Assembly: GCF_001591805.1 (NCBI RefSeq)
Contig: NZ_BCVP01000010.1
Coordinates: forward strand, 248,001-312,000
Source: Neobacillus novalis NBRC 102450
Lineage (GTDB): Bacteria; Bacillota; Bacilli; Bacillales; Cytobacillaceae
Direction of reading: 5' to 3'
DNA: 64,000 nt
Shown here: positions 26,062 through 34,960 of the stretch, piece by piece
Layout of the letters: every line of letters starts with the position of its first letter
Numbering within the stretch: the stretch's first letter is position 1
Notes under the pieces: model-generated
Told to the model about the DNA's origin: nothing
What the model saw: only the letters and a program-made list of their open reading frames with translations
The model's database searches: none
Position numbers and translations under genes: made by a program

Positions 26062-26979
26062 TTATGCCTCCGTATCATTCCAGTAACGCCTTGCAGCACA
26101 AAGTTCCCGCTCGTAAATGGTTCCTGAAAGCGGAATAATTTCAACCGTTTTACCGGTGTTCGGAGCGTGAAGCAGTTTCCCGTCACCGTAATAAATACCG
26201 ACGTGATGGATACTCCCTTTCCCTTCTTCATAGGCAAAGAACAATAAATCTCCAGGTTTTATATCTGTTGTGGCAACTGGTTTTCCTGCACTTGCTTGAT
26301 CATGAGCATCACGGGGAATGACATAGCCATTTGCCTTACACATGGAATAGCTAAAACCAGAGCAATCATAGCCATAACTGCTCATCCCTCCCCAAAGGTA
26401 GGGCAGGCCTAGGAATTGTTCTCCAGCGGAAACAATATCGCTTCCTGTCCCTTTGTAACGTGCTGCTAAGGATTCAAAGACAACAATATTTTCCCAGCCT
26501 AATGCACCGGTCCCATCCGGAATTTTGACTAGTACCTGCGAATTCTCTTCTTTCATAAGCGGCAGCGTCGTTTGAAACGATACTTCCAAAGTACCGCCTT
26601 CTTTCGAAAGAATAGCCTTCGGTCTGTTTACAACTACCACAGGTCCGTTATCTAGAGTCCAGTCCTCAAGACATTTCATTAATTGACATTTCGGAACCCA
26701 GCCAGGATAGCCGCTCTCATTTTTAGATGAAGGCTGACTCGGGATAATGATTTGAGCCCACTCCTCTTTTTCCTCTACGAGCAAAACCTCTTGACCGAAT
26801 AAAAGCTGCGTTTGAACAAGGTTGTCTTCGCATAAACCTAACCGTGTTTCGTATGTTAAGCCGGATAACCATGCTTTTATATCCACTGGGTTTGTGACCG
26901 CATCCCAATCAATTTCCCGGGCCGAATCAAAAGACGTCCAAACCGTAGCAACCGGAACACTAACAAGCCATTTATCCAA
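26062..26979 (-). CDS. ykfC: Gamma-D-glutamyl-L-diamino acid endopeptidase (NlpC/P60, YkfC)
   Basis: About 305 aa. Two SH3b-like regions occupy the first 185 residues, then an NlpC/P60 domain with catalytic Cys in YDCSGFSY, the His in SIHHVGIYYG and the third polar residue in HAPNTG. The enzyme cuts the gamma-D-Glu-L-diamino acid bond in imported murein peptides. No signal peptide, so it is cytoplasmic, as in B. subtilis YkfC. TTG 26979 is preferred (GGGGGAG six bases upstream); it overlaps the ykfB stop by 8 nt. Confidence 0.92.
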   Translation of the reverse strand: MDKWLVSVPVATVWTSFDSAREIDWDAVTNPVDIKAWLSGLTYETRLGLCEDNLVQTQLLFGQEVLLVEEKEEWAQIIIPSQPSSKNESGYPGWVPKCQLMKCLEDWTLDNGPVVVVNRPKAILSKEGGTLEVSFQTTLPLMKEENSQVLVKIPDGTGALGWENIVVFESLAARYKGTGSDIVSAGEQFLGLPYLWGGMSSYGYDCSGFSYSMCKANGYVIPRDAHDQASAGKPVATTDIKPGDLLFFAYEEGKGSIHHVGIYYGDGKLLHAPNTGKTVEIIPLSGTIYERELCAARRYWNDTEA

Positions 26980-28072
26980 TAGAAACTCCCCCTTCAAGAA
27001 TAACCCCTTTAATCCCTAGACCTGGCTCGCTTGGCATTGTGATCAGTCGCCCATTATATTGGATTCCCCCATCAACAATTTCCTTCGCAAGCATCAACGG
27101 GGCATCAAAATCATAGCGGGTTATATTTTGCTTACTTGCGGCAAAATGAGCGGCAGCAGAAATCCCAAGACGGGTTTCAATCATACTGCCTACCATGCAC
27201 TCGACACCGCATGTTTCGGCAAGCTGGTTAATAATCTGCGCCTGATAAATTCCGCCCGCTTTCATCAACTTGATATTAATTAAATCAGCACTTCTCGTTT
27301 TCAATACTTGAAAAGCCTGCTTAGGTGTAAACACACTTTCATCTGCCATTATCAGCGTATCGACATGGTCTGTTACTTGTTTTAGACCTTCGATATCATC
27401 TGCTTTCACAGGCTGTTCGACCAATTCAATCATTAAGCCGCTATCCTCCATTTTGCGAATGGCCCGGATGGCATCCTTGGCGTTCCAGCCTTGATTCGCA
27501 TCGAGGCGGATTTTGATTTCGTTCCCAACCCGATTCCTCACTTCACGGATGCGTTCTAAATCGGTGTTAATATCATCCTTGCCCACCTTCACTTTCAGAA
27601 CATTGAAACCTTGTTGGATATAGGAAACGGCGTCGTCGCCCATTTCTTCAGGTCCATTGACACTAACGGTGAAATCCGTCTCCAATTCCTGCTTATGCCC
27701 GCCAAGGAATTGATAAAGCGGCAGCTTGCAGTATTGGGCTAAGCAATCATAAAGAGCCATATCGACGGCTGCCTTTGCACTCGGATTCCCGACCAAAATC
27801 GTCTTCAATCCCTGAAAAAGAAATTCATAGTTTAATAGACTTTTCTTTTCTAAAAATGGTTTTATCACATGGTTGATGGCCGATTCGATGCTTAAGAGGC
27901 TGTCTCCGGTAATCACAACAGTAGGAGGTGCCTCTCCCCAGCCGACAATGCCATTATCACAGCTTATTTTTACAAAAACAGCCTCTGCCGTTGTAACGGT
28001 CCTTAGTGCTGTTTTGAACGGTTTCGTTAGTGGAACTGCGCCCCTAAACGTTTCAATTCGCTCAATCTTCAT
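26972..28072 (-). CDS. ykfB: L-Ala-D/L-Glu dipeptide epimerase
   Basis: 366 aa enolase-superfamily enzyme. The KxK pair is in VLKVKVG (about residue 160), metal ligands follow in RLDANQGW, ELVEQPV and MADESV, and the opposing base Lys is in NIKLMKAGG. It epimerises L-Ala-D-Glu from murein to L-Ala-L-Glu so that ordinary peptidases can use it. It lies between ykfA and ykfC, as in B. subtilis. AAAGGAG precedes ATG 28072. Confidence 0.95.
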   Translation of the reverse strand: MKIERIETFRGAVPLTKPFKTALRTVTTAEAVFVKISCDNGIVGWGEAPPTVVITGDSLLSIESAINHVIKPFLEKKSLLNYEFLFQGLKTILVGNPSAKAAVDMALYDCLAQYCKLPLYQFLGGHKQELETDFTVSVNGPEEMGDDAVSYIQQGFNVLKVKVGKDDINTDLERIREVRNRVGNEIKIRLDANQGWNAKDAIRAIRKMEDSGLMIELVEQPVKADDIEGLKQVTDHVDTLIMADESVFTPKQAFQVLKTRSADLINIKLMKAGGIYQAQIINQLAETCGVECMVGSMIETRLGISAAAHFAASKQNITRYDFDAPLMLAKEIVDGGIQYNGRLITMPSEPGLGIKGVILEGGVSIG

Positions 28073-28088
28073 TCTATTTTACACTCCT

Positions 28089-29012
28089 TTACAAAATGCC
28101 GCTTTCGACAATTAGGGTTTTTTCCATCGTATTCATCGTCGCATTCACGCCAAGTGGTATAGAAATATGCGGATTACAGTGACCGATTTGGAATCCCTTT
28201 AAAGCAGGCTTGTTTGCACGCTCGAGATAATGATTGATTACCTCATCAAGCGTTAATGATAGCTCCCTTTTCGATGTACAATCACAAAAATCTCCTACCA
28301 AAATCCCGCTTGCTTCATCAAGCTTCCCAGCCATATAAAGCTGATTAAGCATCCGGTCTACTGAACGCGGCTCTTCATTGATATCTTCGATAAACAAAAG
28401 TTTTCCTTTTGTATCTATTTCAAATTTCGTGCCGAGCGTACTTACTAACAGTGACAGGTTGCCGCCTATGAGCGAACCGCTCGCTGTACCAGCAACTACC
28501 ACCTCTAATGGAGAGAGCTGCTCGGTATAGGACAACGCTTCTGGATGAAACAATTGCAAAAATCCATCCCGTGATAATGCGTGTGTATTTTCCTTCCCGA
28601 TATCAGATCCCAGCATAGGGCCATGAAAGGTAATCAGCCCTGTTTCTTGCCGAAAAGCAGTATGTAAAAAAGTAATGTCACTATAGCCCCAAAATATTTT
28701 TGGATTTTTTTTTATGATTTCATAGTCAATCCCTAAGGCAATTCGACCAGCTCCGTATCCCCCGCAGGCACAAATGATTGCCTTTACCTCTTTATCTAAA
28801 AACATCTCATGGAGATCATCAAGTCTTTCTTGATCTGTACCAGCTAAATAGCCATAAGTTTCATTAACACTTCTTCCCTTTTTGACCTTTAACCCTAGCC
28901 CTTGCAAATACTCAATGCCTCTTTCGAGATTTTCAAGGTTTGGCGGGCTTGCTGGGGCAATGACGCCAACAGTATCTCCCTTTTGCAGCCGATTTGGCTT
29001 TACAATCTTCAT
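28089..29012 (-). CDS. ykfA: LD-carboxypeptidase (peptidase S66)
   Basis: About 307 aa, cytoplasmic. Removes the terminal D-Ala (or similar) from tetrapeptides of murein. The S66 motifs are GGYGAGR, the nucleophile Ser in FWGYSDITFLH, the Glu in FIEDINEEPRSVDRM and the His in GHCNPHISIPLG. ATG 29012 has AAGGGGG upstream and the usual N-terminus MKIVKPNRLQKGD; an upstream ATG lies in the intergenic terminator. A hairpin terminator separates this gene from dppE, so the ykf half may be expressed at a lower level. Confidence 0.93.
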   Translation of the reverse strand: MKIVKPNRLQKGDTVGVIAPASPPNLENLERGIEYLQGLGLKVKKGRSVNETYGYLAGTDQERLDDLHEMFLDKEVKAIICACGGYGAGRIALGIDYEIIKKNPKIFWGYSDITFLHTAFRQETGLITFHGPMLGSDIGKENTHALSRDGFLQLFHPEALSYTEQLSPLEVVVAGTASGSLIGGNLSLLVSTLGTKFEIDTKGKLLFIEDINEEPRSVDRMLNQLYMAGKLDEASGILVGDFCDCTSKRELSLTLDEVINHYLERANKPALKGFQIGHCNPHISIPLGVNATMNTMEKTLIVESGIL

Positions 29013-29039
29013 AAGGATAACCCCCTTCCAGGTTTTAAG

Positions 29040-29069
29040 AAAAGGGATGTTCAAGCGAACATCCCTTTT
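29040..29069 (-). terminator. Intra-operon terminator between dppE and ykfA
   Basis: 13-bp perfect stem AAAAGGGATGTTC/GAACATCCCTTTT with a 4-nt loop, ending TTTTCTT on the minus strand. It stands 28 bp before the ykfA start, so it should attenuate read-through into the ykf genes. Confidence 0.75.
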
Positions 29070-29078
29070 CCCAGTTTT

Positions 29079-29102
29079 TCTAGCTCCAGCGCTTCCGCTT
29101 TT
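29079..29102 (-). repeat. Collapsed copy of the AGCGCAAGC...GGAGCTAGA element
   Basis: On the minus strand AAAAGCGGAAGC runs directly into GCTGGAGCTAGA. These are the left and right ends of the 148-bp element at 63191-63338, fused without the interior. It starts 4 bp after the dppE stop. Confidence 0.55.
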
Positions 29103-29106
29103 CTTT

Positions 29107-30741
29107 TTATTTTTTATCTGCGCCTTTTAGCTCTAAGTAACCAACTGGATGTCGGACAATGCCTGTTACATTTTTATTTTGTAAATACACTTGGTTGTAG
29201 AAGTGAATTGGAACAATTGGAGCTGCGTCGAGTAAAATTTTCTCGGCTTTATACATCATTTCATAACGTTTCTTTTCGTCTTTTTCAAGCTTTGCATCTT
29301 TAATCAATTGGTCAAATTCTTTGTTGCTCCAACCTGTACGGTTCATCGGCGAGCCAGTAATAAAGTTTTCGAGGAAGTTGATTGGATCAGCATAGTCTGC
29401 AAGGAACGAGCTCCGTGAGAACTGGAATTTTAACGCTTTTTGATCGGTTGCAAACACACTGCTTTCCATATTGGCAAGCTTCACGTCCACACCTAAATTT
29501 TCTTTAAACATTTGCTGCAGGGCCTCAGCAATTTTCTTGTGCTGATCACTAGTGCTATAGGTTAAAGTTACTTCTGGAAGCTTCGTGTACTTTTCCTCTT
29601 CCATCCCTTTTTTCAAAAGTTCTTTCGCTTTCGCTACATCTGTTTTGATCAGATCACCGCTCTTTTCACGGAAGTCATTACCTTCAGGATCTTTAAATCC
29701 GTAAGAGACAAAGCCGTATGCAGGCTTTTCTTGATTTTTTGTAACGAGTTCAACCATTTGCTTCTGGTCAACAGCAAGGGCGAATGCCTTACGGATATTC
29801 TCATTTTGGAAAGGTGCCTTTGTGACGTTAAAACGATAGAAATATTCGCCGGCTTGGTCTTCAACCTTTACGTCTCCATCTTTAAACAGCTTTTCTGCCA
29901 TCTCTGATGGGACATCAGATGTATCCAGCTCACCTGTTGTATACATTTGGTATTCAGTTGTTGGATCGTCTACCATTGCCCAATGTACTTTATCGATTTT
30001 CACATTTTTTGTATCCCAATATTTATCATTCTTGACCATAGTAAAATCACTATCATGGTTCCATTCTGCTAATTTATATGGACCATTTGCCACAAATGTG
30101 TTGGCTTCGGCAAACCATTTTGGATTTTCTTTGGCTACTTTTTCATTTATCGGGAAGAAGCAAGGATTAGAAATAACACTTAAGAAATAAGCCTGCGGAC
30201 TGATTAGTGTTACTTCAAAGGTCTTTTTATCCACTGCTTTTACCTTTACATCATCTGCAGAACCTGCTCCGGTATTATAAGCCTCGCCGCCTTCAATAAA
30301 GTAAGCTAAAAAGGCTGCCGGTGAACTTGTATTCGGATCCAATAAACGCTTCCAGGCAAAGACAAAATCGTCAGCCGTTACATCATCGCCGTTAGACCAT
30401 TTTGCATTGTCACGGATATGGAATGTATACGTTTTGCCATCAGCGGAAACATCCCATTTTTCAGCTGTTGCCTCTTTTGGCTGATGTGTTTCATCTAAGC
30501 GCGTAAGACCTTCCATAAGATTGTTTAACGAATTCCATGAAACAGCATCAAAGCCGATTGGCGGGTCAAACGATGTTGGCTCTTGGCCATTATTCAAGTT
30601 TAGAACCTTTTCTACCTTTTTTTCTTCTGACTTTCCTTTTCCATCATCTTTCTTTTCGCTACCAGCGTCCTTGTTTGCTGTACAAGCGGCTAAAGCAAAC
30701 ATCATCATCACGGCGACTAACAAAACAGTAAGCTTTTTCAT
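29107..30741 (-). CDS. dppE: Dipeptide/murein peptide-binding lipoprotein
   Basis: 544 aa extracytoplasmic solute-binding protein of family 5. The signal peptide ends in lipobox LAAC, so Cys 20 is lipidated. After a Lys/Glu/Asp-rich linker, the mature domain has the family motifs near FHIRDNAKWSNGDDVTADDF and the C-terminal YADPINFLENF. It delivers dipeptides and the tripeptide/tetrapeptides of peptidoglycan to the DppBC channel. GAGGGGG precedes ATG 30741. A strong intergenic hairpin and a repeat remnant follow its stop. Confidence 0.94.
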   Translation of the reverse strand: MKKLTVLLVAVMMMFALAACTANKDAGSEKKDDGKGKSEEKKVEKVLNLNNGQEPTSFDPPIGFDAVSWNSLNNLMEGLTRLDETHQPKEATAEKWDVSADGKTYTFHIRDNAKWSNGDDVTADDFVFAWKRLLDPNTSSPAAFLAYFIEGGEAYNTGAGSADDVKVKAVDKKTFEVTLISPQAYFLSVISNPCFFPINEKVAKENPKWFAEANTFVANGPYKLAEWNHDSDFTMVKNDKYWDTKNVKIDKVHWAMVDDPTTEYQMYTTGELDTSDVPSEMAEKLFKDGDVKVEDQAGEYFYRFNVTKAPFQNENIRKAFALAVDQKQMVELVTKNQEKPAYGFVSYGFKDPEGNDFREKSGDLIKTDVAKAKELLKKGMEEEKYTKLPEVTLTYSTSDQHKKIAEALQQMFKENLGVDVKLANMESSVFATDQKALKFQFSRSSFLADYADPINFLENFITGSPMNRTGWSNKEFDQLIKDAKLEKDEKKRYEMMYKAEKILLDAAPIVPIHFYNQVYLQNKNVTGIVRHPVGYLELKGADKK

Positions 30742-30769
30742 CTTTTTCCCCCTCGTTCAATTTATTATG

Positions 30770-31768
30770 TTATTTAAAGCTTGAAACCAATTTCTTTGCC
30801 CGTTCGTCCTGCAGCCAGCAATCTACCTGGTGCTGCTCGCTTAAATGCGTTTTAAACGGATAAACCCTATCACAAACCTCCATTGCATAAGGACAGCGTG
30901 CCGCAAAGGCACATCCTACAGGCGGTGAAAATAAATCGGGGGGTGTCCCAGGGATGGGAACAAGCTCTCCCTTTTCCGCATCAAGGCGCGGTACAGACTG
31001 AAGCAATCCCTTAGTATATGGGTGCTGCGGCTTATAAAAAATCTCCCGCCTTGTGCCTAATTCAACAATTCTGCCGGCATACATGACCGCAATCCGGTCA
31101 GCCACCTGGGCGACCACTCCCAAATCATGGGTAATTAATATAATCGAAACCCCTGTCTTCTTTTGAATATCACGAAACAGCTCCAAAATTTGCGCTTGAA
31201 TCGTGACATCAAGAGCAGTTGTCGGTTCATCGGCAATTAATACATCAGGCCGGCACACTAGCGCCATCGCAATCACAATCCGCTGGCGCATTCCCCCACT
31301 AAACTGATGGGGATACTGCTTTAGCCGTATTTCCGGGTTCGGAATCCCAACGAGCGTCAGCATCTCAACCGCTACTCTTTTCGCCTGAGCCCTCGTTAGT
31401 TTCTCATGCTGGATAATCCCTTCCATAATTTGCTCTCCAATGGTAATCGTCGGATTGAGTGCCGTCATTGGGTCCTGGAAGATCATCGAAATATTGGCCC
31501 CGCGAATTTTCCGCAGCTCCGGTTCTTTCAATTTAATTAAATCCATATTTTTGAAAATAATTTCTCCGCCGCGAATTTTACCAGGGGGTTCAGGAATAAG
31601 TCTCATAATGCTTTGTGAAGTGACACTTTTTCCGCAGCCGGATTCCCCGACAATCGCTAATGTTTCCCCTTTATGGAGGTCAAAACTGACCCCGCGAACG
31701 GCTTTCACTTCACCGCCGTAAGTTGAAAAGGAAACGTGAAGGTCTTTAACCTGAAGAACTTTTTCCAT
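30770..31768 (-). CDS. dppD: Dipeptide ABC transporter ATP-binding protein
   Basis: 332 aa. Walker [10 protein letters not shown], signature [15 protein letters not shown], Walker [14 protein letters not shown]-loop LITHD, and the C-terminal oligopeptide segment with [14 protein letters not shown]. First of the two ATPases of the operon. AGGAGG lies just upstream of ATG 31768; it starts 4 nt after the dppC stop. Confidence 0.95.
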   Translation of the reverse strand: MEKVLQVKDLHVSFSTYGGEVKAVRGVSFDLHKGETLAIVGESGCGKSVTSQSIMRLIPEPPGKIRGGEIIFKNMDLIKLKEPELRKIRGANISMIFQDPMTALNPTITIGEQIMEGIIQHEKLTRAQAKRVAVEMLTLVGIPNPEIRLKQYPHQFSGGMRQRIVIAMALVCRPDVLIADEPTTALDVTIQAQILELFRDIQKKTGVSIILITHDLGVVAQVADRIAVMYAGRIVELGTRREIFYKPQHPYTKGLLQSVPRLDAEKGELVPIPGTPPDLFSPPVGCAFAARCPYAMEVCDRVYPFKTHLSEQHQVDCWLQDERAKKLVSSFK

Positions 31769-31772
31769 GCTG

Positions 31773-32726
31773 TTACCTCCTCAACTTCGGATCTAGGGCG
31801 TCCTGAAGTCCATCACCTAATACATTAAATGCAAACATTGTTAACGAAATAAACATCGTTGGGAAGAACAAGCGCCACCAGTATCCTGATAGAATCGTAG
31901 ACAAACCATCATTCGCCATTACACCCCAGCTGGCATGTGGTGCTTGGATTCCCAGACCAATGAAACTCAAAAACGCTTCAGCAAAAATAGCAGATGGAAT
32001 CGTCAGCGTCATTTGGACGATAATCGGTCCCATTGTGTTTGGCAATAGATTTTTCCGAATAATCCGTGCTGTTTTCGTCCCAAATGTTTTCGATGCAAGC
32101 ACGAATTCATAGTTTTTAATTTGCAGGACCTGTCCACGGACAATCCGCGCCATCCCCACCCATCCCGTAATTGAGAGTGCTAGAATAATAGTGGTTAGAC
32201 CTGGGCCAATGACAACCATTACTAGAATGACGACAAGTAAATAGGGAAGTCCATATAATATCTCAACAAATCTCATCATTAGGTTATCTGTACGGCCGCC
32301 TTTATAGCCGGAAAGTCCTCCATATACTACACCAATAATAAAATCAATGAGCGCAGCCATTAAGCCGACAAATAAAGAGATACGGGCCCCATAACAGGTG
32401 CGGATAAATACATCGCGCCCGAGATCATCTGTTCCAAACCAATATTTGCTTGATGGCGGTAAATTTTGCTCCGCTAGTTTTTGTGACTCAACCGTATGGC
32501 TTGAAAAAATCGGACCGAAAATAGCCAATAATGCTAAAAAGAGTAAGAAGATGAGTCCTGCCATTGCCAATTTGTTTTTTAAAAGCCTGTGCCACGAATC
32601 CTGCCAGTACGAAAGACTGGGCCTTACAACAGCTTCAGCTTCTTGTTTGTTTCGAACTTTTGGAACAAACCATTCATTTGGAACATCCGGCGAAATATTT
32701 TGTGCTTCCTGCTTCCGCAGTTCCAT
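31773..32726 (-). CDS. dppC: Dipeptide ABC transporter permease
   Basis: 317 aa with an N-terminal cytoplasmic extension of about 50 residues (contains KQEAEAVVRPSLSYWQDSW), then six helices. The OppC-type N-domain motif GTDDLGRDVF and the EAA loop region (VLASKTFGTKTARIIRKNLLPN) that docks the ATPase are present. It starts directly after the dppB stop, so the two are translationally coupled. Confidence 0.94.
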   Translation of the reverse strand: MELRKQEAQNISPDVPNEWFVPKVRNKQEAEAVVRPSLSYWQDSWHRLLKNKLAMAGLIFLLFLALLAIFGPIFSSHTVESQKLAEQNLPPSSKYWFGTDDLGRDVFIRTCYGARISLFVGLMAALIDFIIGVVYGGLSGYKGGRTDNLMMRFVEILYGLPYLLVVILVMVVIGPGLTTIILALSITGWVGMARIVRGQVLQIKNYEFVLASKTFGTKTARIIRKNLLPNTMGPIIVQMTLTIPSAIFAEAFLSFIGLGIQAPHASWGVMANDGLSTILSGYWWRLFFPTMFISLTMFAFNVLGDGLQDALDPKLRR

Positions 32727-33659
32727 TTATTTCGCCTCCTTCTTATGTAGCTTAATTCTTGGGTCTAATACCCCATAAGCAATATCGACTAATAAAAGCA
32801 TAAAGATCAAAATCGCACTATAAAATACGGTTGTCCCCATGATGACTGGATAATCACGATTATTAATGCTATCAACAAAATATTTCCCCATACCAGGGAT
32901 GGCAAAGATTTTTTCAATAACAAATGTCCCGGTTAAGATACTTGCCGCTAATGACCCTAGCACAGTTACCACCGGTAAAAGGGCATTACGGAGCGCATGC
33001 TTAAAGACAATTTTGACCGGTGAAAGTCCTTTGGCTTTTGCCGTCTTTATGTAGTCCTGGGTTAAAACTTCAAGCATGCTTGTTCGGGTTAAGCGGGCGA
33101 TAATCGCCATGGGTCCTGTTGCCAACGCCAATATCGGCAATACCATGTGTTGGGGGCTGGACCACGTTGCTACTGGGAAGATTGGCAGATTAACAGCCAA
33201 CTGTTGAATTAACACGGTTGCCATGACAAAGTTCGGAATCGAAATCCCAAGGACTGCTATACTCATTGCTAGATAATCAATGATTCCGTTATGTCTCAGA
33301 GCGGCGACCACACCTAGAATAAGTCCAGAAATAAGCGCTACAATCAACGTATACATACCTAGTTCAAACGAAACCGGAAATCCTCTTCCCAGCATGTCAT
33401 TGACTGTCTGGGATGATTTTTTAATCGAAGGTCCGAGGTCAAACTTGACCAATGCCTTTAAATAATTTCCGTATTGAACGATTAAAGGTTTATCGAGCTG
33501 ATAATAGGCTTCAAGATTTTTTTGAATTGCCTCATTTGTCGTCCTCTCTTCATTAAAGGGTGAACCCGGTACCGAATGCATTAAGAAAAATGTCCCGGTA
33601 ATGATCAGCCATAAAGTGATGAACATGGCAATCAATCGTTTAAAAAAGTAAGCTTTCAT
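32727..33659 (-). CDS. dppB: Dipeptide ABC transporter permease
   Basis: 310 aa, six helices. OppB-type N-terminus (FKRLIAMFITLWLIITGTFFLMHS) and EAA loop (YIKTAKAKGLSPVKIVFKHALRNALLP). Forms the channel with DppC. AAGGGGG precedes ATG 33659; 14 nt separate it from dppA. Confidence 0.94.
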   Translation of the reverse strand: MKAYFFKRLIAMFITLWLIITGTFFLMHSVPGSPFNEERTTNEAIQKNLEAYYQLDKPLIVQYGNYLKALVKFDLGPSIKKSSQTVNDMLGRGFPVSFELGMYTLIVALISGLILGVVAALRHNGIIDYLAMSIAVLGISIPNFVMATVLIQQLAVNLPIFPVATWSSPQHMVLPILALATGPMAIIARLTRTSMLEVLTQDYIKTAKAKGLSPVKIVFKHALRNALLPVVTVLGSLAASILTGTFVIEKIFAIPGMGKYFVDSINNRDYPVIMGTTVFYSAILIFMLLLVDIAYGVLDPRIKLHKKEAK

Positions 33660-33673
33660 GCTTGACCCCCTTT

Positions 33674-34498
33674 CTAACAGAATGTTGTTCGCATCGCTAA
33701 TTCAGTCATTACGAGCATGGCCTGGTACGCTTCCAAAATATTTTTGGCTTGAAAACGAACCGTGGTTGTACCAGGGATAATCTCTGTTCCCGGCATTAAA
33801 TTTGCCCACTCTGCTTGTCCGTAATTGGCAAACTCTATTCCTAATAATGGACGGTCCGGCGGAGTAAGCGGTTTCACTTTTCCGTTATTTTTTATCGCAA
33901 GGGCCGTTTTTTCGCGGAGGAGCTGTCCAGCTTTTACCGGTGTTAACGATTTTGCCGCAGACCGAGAGATCGTTTCTTTCACAATCGCCGTAGTAATATT
34001 TGGAATGATCTGCTCTGCCTCATTTGCCGCACGATCATCCCCTGCGACCATAATAACAGGTACATCAAAATAACCTGCGACAAAGGCATTAAATCCTAAC
34101 TCACCAACAGCAATATCATTTATGTACATATTGCGTACACCATAAATCATCGAATGGGACATAACTCCCGGTAAGGATGCACGGGCATGGTAACCAACAA
34201 ACATGGCACCCGTATAAGATCCATCTAACCCTTGAACCATTGAAAATGGTTTTACATCACCAGTAATGAGCTGTGTATCCGCATGAAGCCTTTCAATTAA
34301 AAGGTTATTCATTTTCGAGTGGCTATCATTAACAACGACTTCCTCACAGCCTTCATCAAAAGCGGCAGTGATCACATGATTCGCCTCATCTGTCATGATG
34401 ATCCTGCTTCGTTCATAATTAAGTTTATTGGAATCAACGTGAGTATGATCAACTAGACCCGTTATTCCTTCCATGTCAACAGAAATATATAGTTTCAT
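33674..34498 (-). CDS. dppA: D-aminopeptidase (M55)
   Basis: 274 aa zinc D-aminopeptidase that forms a self-compartmentalising decamer in B. subtilis and prefers D-Ala-D-Ala and D-Ala-Gly-Gly. Zinc ligands are visible in SVDMEGITG (Asp 8, Glu 10), NDSHSKMN (His 60) and GYHARAS (His 104). First gene of the operon, with AGGAGAAAGGA upstream. A good sigma-A promoter and a CodY-box-like sequence precede it, in line with nutrient (CodY) control of the B. subtilis operon. Confidence 0.95.
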   Translation of the reverse strand: MKLYISVDMEGITGLVDHTHVDSNKLNYERSRIIMTDEANHVITAAFDEGCEEVVVNDSHSKMNNLLIERLHADTQLITGDVKPFSMVQGLDGSYTGAMFVGYHARASLPGVMSHSMIYGVRNMYINDIAVGELGFNAFVAGYFDVPVIMVAGDDRAANEAEQIIPNITTAIVKETISRSAAKSLTPVKAGQLLREKTALAIKNNGKVKPLTPPDRPLLGIEFANYGQAEWANLMPGTEIIPGTTTVRFQAKNILEAYQAMLVMTELAMRTTFC

Positions 34499-34539
34499 AG
34501 ACGATTTCCTTTCTCCTATTTATTTCAATTTATCTTACT

Positions 34540-34568
34540 ATTATAAAATAACATTTCGTTTTATTCAA
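34540..34568 (-). promoter_or_regulatory. Sigma-A promoter of the dpp-ykf operon
   Basis: Minus-strand -35 TTGAAT (34568-34563), exact 17-bp spacer, and consensus -10 TATAAT (34545-34540), about 40 bp before the dppA start codon. Confidence 0.75.
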
Positions 34569-34584
34569 ATTATTTTTAAAATTC
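34566..34584 (-). promoter_or_regulatory. CodY-box-like sequence upstream of dppA
   Basis: AATTTTAAAAATAAT matches the CodY consensus AATTTTCWGAAAATT at about 11 of 15 positions and abuts the -35. CodY represses dpp in B. subtilis; the match here is weak. Confidence 0.3.
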
Positions 34585-34596
34585 TATATTAAGTGG

Positions 34597-34805
34597 TATA
34601 ATAGTCCTGCATTTTATCTCTGTGGAAAAGGGGCGGAGCGTCGCATAAACGAATCAGTATAATCAGTCGAAGTGAAAATATACATTTCGTACTTTGAATA
34701 GGTAAAGCCGAGCTCTGCTCACACCGCCTTTATTATGTTGGTGCAATACTCATTTAAAATACAATTCCATGCATGGGTTTGGAGTTGAAACTCATGTTAG
34801 TTTTT
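34597..34805 (+). ncRNA. Candidate structured leader upstream of the terD fusion gene
   Basis: A TATAAT (34597-34602) precedes a region that can fold into a closed multi-stem structure: GGCGG (34632-34636) pairs with CCGCC (34724-34728), GAGC with GCTC inside it, TCG/CGA closes a small hairpin, and CGAAGTG pairs with CATTTCG. Further on, ATGGGTTT/AAACTCAT (34773-34795) and a T-run could form an expression platform. The gene starts 156 bp later. The start AAAGGGGCGGAGCGTCG loosely recalls the yybP-ykoY manganese riboswitch, but its conserved loops are not convincing. Confidence 0.35.
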
Positions 34806-34960
34806 AAGTGTAATTTTTTGAAACTTCTCGCCTTCATTCCCGTATATTTATAGTAGAAAATTGGACTCTCCGAAGACAAACCGGTAAGAAGTTTTTCTCT
34901 TTTTCAAAAAATAGAATTATAATGTACATATGGACAATATTCGATAAGGAGTGGAAATTT

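Noticed and set aside
34597-34760. tRNA-Sec (selC) near selB
   Set aside because: The fold lacks a long acceptor/T-arm of about 13 bp, an anticodon TCA in a 7-nt loop and a CCA end.
34597-34805. Firm call of a yybP-ykoY manganese riboswitch
   Set aside because: Only the GGGG..AGCG start is suggestive; the conserved loops could not be aligned by eye, so it is kept as a generic structured leader.
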